Origin: Acidimicrobiales bacterium
GTDB lineage: Bacteria; Actinomycetota; Acidimicrobiia; Acidimicrobiales; SZUA-35
DNA length: 6,804 nucleotides
Assembly (NCBI GenBank): GCA_024641625.1
Contig: JAHECQ010000199.1
Coordinates: 579 to 7,382, forward strand
Direction of reading: 5' to 3'
The notes under the pieces were generated by a model, which ran no database searches, was not told the DNA's origin, and saw only the letters and a list, made by a program, of their open reading frames with translations. Below are positions 1 to 4,886 of this stretch, in pieces; the stretch's first letter is position 1; each line of letters opens with the position of its first letter. The translations under genes were made by a program, and so were the position numbers.

Positions 1-441
1 ACCGATCGTGGGGCAGTGCGTCACCCGGTCGGTCCGATCCGTCGCCCAGAGGGCAAGGGCGTAGAGCTGATCGTGGATCGACAGCGCCGTATCGATGACC
101 GGCATGTCGTGGGGTTCCCACGACGCGATTCGATACCCCACCACTCCGGTGAGGTACATCTGGGATCGGAGTCGCTCGGGGGACCAACGGGGCTTGTGAT
201 AGGGCCGAACCCGTCGGCCGTCATCGTCGAGCCAGTCCTCGTCGGCATAGACGACGTCGGAATGTTCCAGAGCGTCGGCCATCGTCTCCAGCGCCCCTGG
301 GCGGACAATGTCGCCGTCGACGCTGATGAAGACTCGGTCGAGTCCCTTGTTGCGGCACTGCTCGATGGCATCGCCCACGGTGGGGGCCAGAAAGGGTGCT
401 ACCCGCTGGTTTCGAGCGTCGGTGACGGCTACTGCCGTCAT
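1..441 (-). CDS. Family 2 glycosyltransferase, partial (runs off left edge), apparently short at its N-terminus
   Basis: The 147 codons seen start at ATG 441-439, which overlaps the upstream stop as ATGA. The sequence shows an acidic DGD at residues 42-44 (the DXD-like metal/nucleotide site), then VVYADEDWLDDDGRR at 63-77 and KPRWSPERLRSQMY at 83-96, then an HDQL segment near 123-126. This order matches GT2 enzymes of the type that read YSDEDKID...KPDWSPDLLLSQNY. Such enzymes transfer a sugar from a nucleotide sugar to a growing glycan or lipid carrier at the inner face of the membrane; donor and acceptor cannot be told here. Oddly, the usual opening of the fold, an I-V-P-x-Y-N strand and the D-D-x-S strand about 80-100 residues ahead of DXD, is missing; only about 41 residues precede DGD. 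It lies divergent from a dTDP-rhamnose operon, so a rhamnosyltransferase is possible but unproven. Family call is strong; activity is uncertain because of the missing half-domain and the off-window C-terminus. Confidence 0.85.
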   Translation of the reverse strand, partial: MTAVAVTDARNQRVAPFLAPTVGDAIEQCRNKGLDRVFISVDGDIVRPGALETMADALEHSDVVYADEDWLDDDGRRVRPYHKPRWSPERLRSQMYLTGVVGYRIASWEPHDMPVIDTALSIHDQLYALALWATDRTDRVTHCPTIG

Positions 442-752
442 CGACCCGACACCGAGCGAGCCAGGCGGTAGGGGGCGAGTATTCCCTGGAGGAGTCGCCA
501 CGAGGTACTCCGCTCGATGGCCTCGAGGCGCTCGACGAGTTGTCGCTCGCGCTCGGCCGACGCTGCGAGCTGCTGCAGCAACTGATCGAGGCGGTCGTTC
601 CACTCGGCCTGTGCGAGGTTGACGGCACCCCAGCCGTCTCGCGCCACTTGGAGCTCGGCGGAAACCCGTCCGAGTTCGTCGCGGGCCTCGCGGGCAGCGA
701 GAACGGCGATGTCCAGCTCGGACAAGGCTTCCTGGGACGGTTCGGCTGACAT
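438..752 (-). CDS. Small coiled-coil protein with STSWRL motif, coupled to the glycosyltransferase
   Basis: This 104-residue protein is mostly Ala/Glu/Leu/Arg-rich helix: residues 8-38 and 47-80 show heptad-like leucine and alanine spacing typical of coiled coils. It ends in RSTSWRLLQGILAPYRLARS (81-100). In many multidomain bacterial glycosyltransferases a coiled coil followed by a SxSWRxTxPLR-type segment stands directly before a GT2 domain. Here it is a separate reading frame ending in TGA that shares four bases (ATGA) with the GT2 start, so the two are probably translated together and may act as one assembly. No signal peptide or membrane segment is seen. The ATG at 752-750 has no Shine-Dalgarno, but TATGAT lies six bases upstream, fitting a leaderless transcript. 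The CDS call is well supported by frame, coupling and the motif. The function is inferred only: a partner, or the detached N-terminal part, of the glycosyltransferase. Confidence 0.8.
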   Translation of the reverse strand: MSAEPSQEALSELDIAVLAAREARDELGRVSAELQVARDGWGAVNLAQAEWNDRLDQLLQQLAASAERERQLVERLEAIERSTSWRLLQGILAPYRLARSVSGR

Positions 753-758
753 GACGCG

Positions 759-764
759 ATCATA
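759..764 (-). promoter_or_regulatory. Putative -10 element (TATGAT) for the coiled-coil/glycosyltransferase operon
   Basis: On the minus strand TATGAT is followed by six bases (CGCGTC) and then the ATG at 752. Actinobacterial -10 boxes have the form TANNNT about 6-7 bases before the transcription start, so transcription would begin at the A of ATG and yield a leaderless mRNA. No convincing -35 hexamer is visible. This is inference from spacing and consensus only. Confidence 0.5.
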
Positions 765-777
765 GGCATGGCTGCCC

Positions 778-783
778 TACGCT
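778..783 (+). promoter_or_regulatory. Putative -10 element (TACGCT) for the rfbCBDA operon
   Basis: TACGCT matches TANNNT and stands seven bases (CGTTTGC) before the GTG start of rfbC. No Shine-Dalgarno precedes that GTG, so a leaderless transcript is likely. It lies back to back with the minus-strand TATGAT box, 13 bp apart. A polymerase at one promoter would cover part of the other, so the two directions may compete. No clear -35 box is seen. Confidence 0.45.
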
Positions 784-790
784 CGTTTGC

Positions 791-1366
791 GTGGAATTGC
801 TGGCCCGCCATCTCGGCGACGTACTCGAGATCAAGACCCCCATGCATCGAGACGAGCGGGGTTACTTCTCCGTCCCGTTCAATGTGGACGCGGCAGCTTC
901 GCTGGGCATCGTCGAACCGTTCATCCAGGACAATCATTCGTTGTCGGTGACGCCGGGAACCATTCGCGGTCTTCATCTGCAACTCGATCCCCATGCTCAG
1001 GGAAAGCTGGTCCGGGTGCCCCAAGGGCGGGTACTCGACGTCGTGGTCGACATGCGTCCGGATTCCCCGACCTGTGGTGCTCATGCCATGGTCGAACTGA
1101 GCGCGCAGAACGGACACCAGCTCTGGGTTCCCCGCGGGTTCGCCCATGGCTTCTGCACGCTCGATCCTGACTCCGCCCTGTTGTACAAGGTCGATGCTCC
1201 TTGGGACCGTGAGGCCGAACGATCGATCCTGTGGAACGATCCCGGGCTGGGGATCAGCTGGCCGGTGTCTCCGGCCGAAGCCCTGCTCTCGGAGAAGGAC
1301 GCCCAGGCACCCGGCTTCGAAGAGGTGTTGGCCGAGATCAAAGCGCTGGTCGGAGCCCTCAGATGA
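791..1366 (+). CDS. rfbC: dTDP-4-dehydrorhamnose 3,5-epimerase (RmlC)
   Basis: This cytosolic cupin enzyme epimerises dTDP-4-keto-6-deoxy-D-glucose at C3 and C5 to dTDP-4-keto-L-rhamnose, step three of dTDP-L-rhamnose synthesis. At 191 residues it has the usual family length (about 180-200). Visible motifs in order: HRDERGYF (19-26), QDNHS (46-50), RGLHLQ (59-64) with the catalytic His62, QGKLVR (70-75), VPRGFAHGF (113-121), LYK with catalytic Tyr132, WNDP (148-151), and SEKD with Asp170, the dyad partner of the His. The canonical aromatic pair after LYK (Tyr-Tyr in Salmonella RmlC) reads Pro137-Trp138 here. The start is GTG 791: an in-frame stop lies at 752-754 and no other start codon falls between. 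There is no Shine-Dalgarno, and TACGCT seven bases upstream suggests leaderless expression. It is first in the four-gene operon and shares ATGA with rfbB. Confidence 0.95.
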   Translation: MELLARHLGDVLEIKTPMHRDERGYFSVPFNVDAAASLGIVEPFIQDNHSLSVTPGTIRGLHLQLDPHAQGKLVRVPQGRVLDVVVDMRPDSPTCGAHAMVELSAQNGHQLWVPRGFAHGFCTLDPDSALLYKVDAPWDREAERSILWNDPGLGISWPVSPAEALLSEKDAQAPGFEEVLAEIKALVGALR

Positions 1367-2430
1367 GAATCGCCGTCACCGGAGGGCTCGGGTTCATCGG
1401 TTCCGCCGTCGTGCGCCAGCTGGTCGGTGCCGGCTCCCATGATGTCCTCAACATCGATTCGTGCACCTATGCAGCCACGACGGGTTCGGTGGCCGACATC
1501 GCCGACTCGGGCCGCTACCGACACGTCAAGGTCGACATCACCGACGGCGATGCGGTGGCGACGGTGTTCGCGGAGTTCGATCCCGAGGCGATCATTCACC
1601 TGGCGGCGGAGTCCCATGTCGACCGGTCGATCGATGGTCCGGGTGCATTCGTGTCCACGAATGTCAACGGCACCTTCGAGTTGCTGACCGCAGCCAGACG
1701 CCATGCCGAATCCGCCGGAACCCTCGACCACCTTCGGTTCGTGCACGTGTCGACCGATGAGGTGTTCGGGGCTCTCGCCCACGACGATCCGCCGTTCGAC
1801 GAGCACACGGCCTACTCGCCGCGATCTCCCTACTCGGCCTCCAAGGCAGCGTCGGATCACCTGGTTCGTGCCTGGCACGAGACCTACGGCCTCCAGACCA
1901 TCGTCACCAACTGTTCGAACAACTACGGACCCTTCCAGTTCCCCGAGAAGCTCATTCCGCTGATGATCCTCAAGGGCCGAACGCATCAGGCTCTGCCCGT
2001 CTATGGCAAGGGTGAGAACGTTCGAGACTGGCTGTTCGTCGAAGATCACGCCCGCGGCATCATCTCGGCGCTGTTCGAGGGCCGCGCCGGCGAGACCTAC
2101 CTGTTCGGTGGTAACGCCGAGCGGTCCAACCTCCAAGTGGTCCACATCCTCTGCGATCTCCTCGACGGGCTTCTCGATACTGCGCCCGCCGGGGGGCATC
2201 GAGAACTGATCGATTTCGTCACCGACCGCCCGGGGCACGATCTGCGCTACGCAGTGAATGCATCGAAGTCCCGAGCCGAGCTGGGTTGGGAGCCGTCGGT
2301 GGCCTTCGAAGACGGACTCCGGATGACGGTGCAGTGGTATCTGGACAACGAGGCCTGGTGGCAGCCGATTCTCGATGCGCAGTACGGGGGTCAACGGCTC
2401 GGTAGTGTCTCGCGAACGTCGACCCCATGA
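1363..2430 (+). CDS. rfbB: dTDP-glucose 4,6-dehydratase (RmlB)
   Basis: This NAD-dependent extended short-chain dehydrogenase converts dTDP-D-glucose to dTDP-4-keto-6-deoxy-D-glucose, the second step towards dTDP-L-rhamnose, in the cytoplasm. At 355 residues it has the normal length. The Rossmann motif TGGLGFIGS (6-14) is at the very N-terminus. LAAESHVDRSI follows at 80-90, HVSTDEVFG (128-136) carries the catalytic Thr131-Asp132-Glu133, YSASK (157-161) holds the catalytic Tyr and Lys, and NNYGPFQFPEKLIPLM (186-201) and DRPGHDLRYA (288-297) are family signatures. The usual TYAGN motif reads TYAAT at 35-39. ATG 1363 is chosen because it overlaps the rfbC stop as ATGA, has GGAG seven bases upstream, and places the Rossmann motif correctly. 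The frame stays open further upstream, but that extension lies inside rfbC. Confidence 0.97.
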   Translation: MRIAVTGGLGFIGSAVVRQLVGAGSHDVLNIDSCTYAATTGSVADIADSGRYRHVKVDITDGDAVATVFAEFDPEAIIHLAAESHVDRSIDGPGAFVSTNVNGTFELLTAARRHAESAGTLDHLRFVHVSTDEVFGALAHDDPPFDEHTAYSPRSPYSASKAASDHLVRAWHETYGLQTIVTNCSNNYGPFQFPEKLIPLMILKGRTHQALPVYGKGENVRDWLFVEDHARGIISALFEGRAGETYLFGGNAERSNLQVVHILCDLLDGLLDTAPAGGHRELIDFVTDRPGHDLRYAVNASKSRAELGWEPSVAFEDGLRMTVQWYLDNEAWWQPILDAQYGGQRLGSVSRTSTP

Positions 2431-3338
2431 CCAGCAGTGCCGCCGCCGATGGCGCGACGACGCTCCGCGTGCTGATCACCGGCGCCGGAGGCCAGCTGGG
2501 CCACGAACTCCAGCGAGCAGCATGGCCGTCGGGAACGGTCCTCGAGGCTCGCACCTCGTCGGAGCTCGACGTCACCGACCGCGTTGAGGTGCTGCATGCT
2601 GTCACCTCTGTGCGGCCGACGGTGATCGTCAATGCCGCTGCCTACACCGCAGTCGACCGGGCCGAGGATGACGAGGCCCGGGCCTTCGAGGTCAATGCGA
2701 CCGCCGTCGGGTACCTGGCGTCGGCGGCTGACGCCGTCGGGGCGCTGCTCGTTCAGGTGTCGACCGACTACGTGTTCGACGGTACCAAGAAGGGGTGGTA
2801 CCAGGAGGGCGATCCGCTGTGTCCGATCAGCGCCTATGGGCGGACCAAGGCCGCAGGCGAAGCCGCTGCGCTGGAGGCCCGGCAGTCGGTGGTGCTGCGC
2901 ACCGCGTGGGTGTACGGCGCGACGGGTTCGAACTTCGTCAAGACCATGCTTCGATTGGCCGCCCAGCGTGATCGACTGGGCGTCGTGGGCGATCAGGTGG
3001 GTTGCCCGACGGCGGCGGCCGACATCGCGGCAACGATTGTCGAGCTCGTGGGCTCGTGGACGACGACGGGGATCCTTCCGTACCGGATTCTGCATGTCGC
3101 TGCGCCCGATTCGGCGTCGTGGTTCGATTTTGCCGTTGCCATCTTCGAACGGGCCGGCCTGTCCGAGGGGGTCTCGGTCGATCGGTTGACCACTGCTGAC
3201 TACCCGACCCGAGCGGTGCGTCCGGCCAACAGTCGTCTCGACACGACTCGTCTGGCCGCGTTCCTCGGACATCGACTTCCGCCTTGGGGCGACTCGCTCG
3301 AGCGGGTGCTCGACGAGCTACAGGAGGAAACCGTATGA
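2427..3338 (+). CDS. rfbD: dTDP-4-dehydrorhamnose reductase (RmlD)
   Basis: This NAD(P)H-dependent reductase carries out the last step, reducing dTDP-4-keto-L-rhamnose to dTDP-L-rhamnose. The 303-residue protein shows ITGAGGQLG (17-25, cofactor loop), NAAAYTAVDRAE (69-80), STDYVFDG (112-119), YGRTK (137-141) with catalytic Tyr137 and Lys141, RTAWVYG (158-164), VGDQVGCPT (187-195) and RPANSRLD (265-272). All are RmlD signatures. The N-terminus is about a dozen residues longer than in many homologues, which start right at the first strand. GTG 2469 would give that shorter form, but ATG 2427 overlaps the rfbB stop as ATGA and is preferred. No clear Shine-Dalgarno precedes it, so translation probably depends on reinitiation after rfbB. 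Confidence 0.96.
   Translation: MTSSAAADGATTLRVLITGAGGQLGHELQRAAWPSGTVLEARTSSELDVTDRVEVLHAVTSVRPTVIVNAAAYTAVDRAEDDEARAFEVNATAVGYLASAADAVGALLVQVSTDYVFDGTKKGWYQEGDPLCPISAYGRTKAAGEAAALEARQSVVLRTAWVYGATGSNFVKTMLRLAAQRDRLGVVGDQVGCPTAAADIAATIVELVGSWTTTGILPYRILHVAAPDSASWFDFAVAIFERAGLSEGVSVDRLTTADYPTRAVRPANSRLDTTRLAAFLGHRLPPWGDSLERVLDELQEETV
3322..3327 (+). promoter_or_regulatory. Strong Shine-Dalgarno (AGGAGG) for rfbA
   Basis: A consensus AGGAGG sits inside the end of rfbD, seven bases before ATG 3335. It fixes the rfbA start at 3335 although the frame is open back to an ATG at 3284. It is the only consensus-strength ribosome binding site seen in the window. Confidence 0.85.
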
Positions 3339-4216
3339 ACGGACGCCGTGGCATCATTCTGGCCGGAGGCACCGGCAGCCGGCTCCACCCCGTCACGTTG
3401 GCGGTGTCCAAGCAACTTCTGCCGGTGTACGACAAGCCGATGGTCTACTACCCGTTGTCGACGCTGATGCTCGCCGGCATCACCGAGTACCTGATCATCA
3501 CCACACCCGAGGATCGCGCGGGCTTCGAACGGTTGCTCGGCGACGGTAGCCAGTGGGGCCTGTCGATCGAGTTCGCGACCCAGGCGGCGCCCAACGGCAT
3601 TGCCGAAGCGTTCCTGATCGGCGAGCGTTTCCTCGGTGGACGTCCGGCGGCGCTGATCCTCGGCGACAATCTCTTCTACGGCAGCGGATTCAGTCGTCAG
3701 CTCCAGGAGGCGAGCAAGGAGGTCGATGGGGCGACGGTCTTTGCGCAACGGGTCTCGGACCCCGAGCGTTATGGCGTGGTTGCCTTCGACGCCGAGGGCG
3801 TTGCCACCAGCATCGAGGAAAAGCCCACTCTGCCGCAGTCGAACTGGGCGGTCACCGGCTTGTACTTCTACCCCGGCGATGTGGTCGACGTGGCCAAGGA
3901 CGTCAGACCTTCGGCGCGAGGCGAACTGGAGATCACCTCGGTCAACGCGGCCTACCTGAAGGCAGGACGATTGGCGGTGGCGCGTCTCGATCGTGGGTTC
4001 GCCTGGCTCGACACCGGAACCTTCAACTCGATGGTCGAGGCATCGGAGTTCGTCCGGGTCATCGAACAGCGCCAGCGAGTCAAGATCGGAAGTCCGGAAG
4101 AGGTCGCATTCCAGATGGGCTACATCGATCGTGAACAGCTTCGGCGCTTGGCCGAACCCTTGCTGAAGAGCGGCTACGGCGACTCGTTGGTGGAAGTCGC
4201 CGACCGGGACGTTTGA
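3335..4216 (+). CDS. rfbA: Glucose-1-phosphate thymidylyltransferase (RmlA)
   Basis: RmlA joins dTTP and glucose-1-phosphate to give dTDP-glucose and pyrophosphate. It is the entry step of the pathway and in characterised homologues is feedback-inhibited by dTDP-L-rhamnose. The 293-residue protein matches the usual length of about 290. It shows the nucleotidyltransferase signature LAGGTGSRLHPVT (9-21), SKQLLPVYDKPM (25-36), GDGSQWGL (69-76), LGDN (109-112) with metal-binding Asp111, EEKP (161-164), TGLYFY (174-179), GELEITSVN (196-204) and WLDTGT (224-229) with the second metal ligand Asp226. The start is ATG 3335, which has AGGAGG seven bases ahead and overlaps the rfbD stop as ATGA. It closes the operon although its product acts first. 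Its last 43 bases overlap the convergent hydrolase gene, so no classical terminator separates the two. Confidence 0.97.
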   Translation: MNGRRGIILAGGTGSRLHPVTLAVSKQLLPVYDKPMVYYPLSTLMLAGITEYLIITTPEDRAGFERLLGDGSQWGLSIEFATQAAPNGIAEAFLIGERFLGGRPAALILGDNLFYGSGFSRQLQEASKEVDGATVFAQRVSDPERYGVVAFDAEGVATSIEEKPTLPQSNWAVTGLYFYPGDVVDVAKDVRPSARGELEITSVNAAYLKAGRLAVARLDRGFAWLDTGTFNSMVEASEFVRVIEQRQRVKIGSPEEVAFQMGYIDREQLRRLAEPLLKSGYGDSLVEVADRDV

Positions 4217-4842
4217 CGCGCCAGGAAGTCGAGCATTCTCGCCCAGGCCAACTCCGATGCAGCACTGTCGTGTTGGTCGCCGGGCTCGAAGAACCAGTGA
4301 CCGGTGTCGGGATAGATGTGGAACTCCGTCTCGTTGTCGCCGAGACGAAGGAACGCCTCGGTGAGCACGCGGTCCTCCTCTGAGACGAGGTGGTCGTTCT
4401 CGGCGAAATGACCCTGGAACGAGGCTGCCGCTTGGTCGAAGTCGATGGACTGCGCGCCGTAGAAGACCACGCAGGTGTCCACGACATCGGGTAGTCGTGC
4501 GGCGAGCCAAAGGGCCATCGACGCTCCCATCGAGAAGCCGACGACCGCAATGGGCTGGTCCTGGCCGGCGGCGGCCCGTTGCAGCACCCGGGCCGAGGAG
4601 AGCACCGAGTTCGCCAGGTCATCGGGGCTCATCGCGGCCAATGCCGCTTCGCCCTCGACGGCGGTGGCGGGACGCTCGCCGTCGAGCAGGTCCGGGGCCA
4701 GGACGCTGTAGCCCTCGTCGGCAATGCTGGTGGCCAGGTCCTTGAACCACTCCGTCAATCCCCACCAGGAGTGCAGGAGCAGGACCCCCGGCCCACGCTC
4801 GCCGCTCCTGGGTCCAACGAAGAAGGCCTCCGTGCCGGTCAT
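4174..4842 (-). CDS. Dienelactone-hydrolase-family alpha/beta hydrolase with serine nucleophile
   Basis: The 222-residue protein fits the compact dienelactone hydrolase fold. LLLHSWWGLTEW (21-32) is the oxyanion-hole strand, YSVLAPDLLDG (45-55) follows, VGFSMGAS (101-108) is the nucleophile elbow with Ser104, AENDHLV (147-153) supplies Asp150 and PDTGHWFF (178-185) supplies His182. Classical DLH has Cys at the nucleophile and Glu (Glu36) in the QEIFG motif; here these are Ser104 and Ser25, so the chemistry is more likely a general serine ester or lactone hydrolase. The substrate is unknown. There is no signal peptide, so it is probably cytosolic. Start ATG 4842-4840 has TAGGGT six bases upstream and no Shine-Dalgarno. 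Its last 14 codons lie antisense to the end of rfbA. It is divergent from the YihY-type gene and shares a 44-bp promoter region with it. Confidence 0.9.
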   Translation of the reverse strand: MTGTEAFFVGPRSGERGPGVLLLHSWWGLTEWFKDLATSIADEGYSVLAPDLLDGERPATAVEGEAALAAMSPDDLANSVLSSARVLQRAAAGQDQPIAVVGFSMGASMALWLAARLPDVVDTCVVFYGAQSIDFDQAAASFQGHFAENDHLVSEEDRVLTEAFLRLGDNETEFHIYPDTGHWFFEPGDQHDSAASELAWARMLDFLARQTSRSATSTNESP

Positions 4843-4846
4843 GCTG

Positions 4847-4866
4847 GGACCCTAGCGCCAGGGTCC
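4847..4866. promoter_or_regulatory. 20-bp near-perfect palindrome, candidate operator
   Basis: GGACCCTAGCGCCAGGGTCC has 7-bp perfect arms and a GCGC centre; only the A4854/C4859 pair breaks the symmetry. It lies in the 44-bp divergent region, covers the minus-strand TAGGGT box of the hydrolase and reaches where a -35 box for the plus-strand gene would be. A dimeric repressor bound here could control both genes. No adjacent regulator gene is in the window. Binding is inference. Confidence 0.45.
4849..4854 (-). promoter_or_regulatory. Putative -10 element (TAGGGT) for the hydrolase
   Basis: On the minus strand TAGGGT is followed by six bases (CCCAGC) and the ATG at 4842. It fits the leaderless TANNNT pattern but is GC-rich, so it would be a weak box. 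It falls wholly inside or at the edge of the 4847-4866 palindrome. Confidence 0.4.
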
Positions 4867-4874
4867 GCCCGGCC

Positions 4875-4880
4875 TACACT
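4875..4880 (+). promoter_or_regulatory. Putative -10 element (TACACT) for the YihY-type/MFS operon
   Basis: TACACT is followed by six bases (CGCATC) and the GTG at 4887, the spacing expected if transcription begins at the start codon. No Shine-Dalgarno is present. No recognisable -35 hexamer is seen 16-19 bases upstream, where the palindrome lies. Confidence 0.5.
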
Positions 4881-4886
4881 CGCATC

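Noticed and set aside
763..779. Imperfect inverted repeat TAGGCA...TGCCCTA between the divergent promoters as an operator
   Set aside because: The arms are only four to six bases with a one-base bulge, and they overlap the promoter boxes; not distinguishable from chance.
221..1147. 308-codon minus-strand open frame across the glycosyltransferase, coiled-coil gene and rfbC
   Set aside because: It spans the divergent promoter region and is out of frame with the GT2 motifs, which lie in another minus-strand frame.
1231..1362. Longer N-terminus for rfbB from the ATG at 1231
   Set aside because: The extra 44 residues lie inside rfbC, and the Rossmann motif belongs at the N-terminus; ATG 1363 has GGAG and an ATGA overlap.
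1081..2394. 437-codon open frame on the minus strand opposite rfbC and rfbB
   Set aside because: It lies antisense to two unmistakable enzymes, has no recognisable motif, and long antisense frames are expected in GC-rich DNA.
3284..3334. Longer N-terminus for rfbA from the ATG at 3284
   Set aside because: AGGAGG directly before ATG 3335 and the usual RmlA N-terminus decide for 3335.
3200..4510. 436-codon minus-strand open frame across rfbD, rfbA and part of the hydrolase
   Set aside because: Arg/Pro-rich and motif-free, it crosses three well-supported genes in other frames; a composition shadow.
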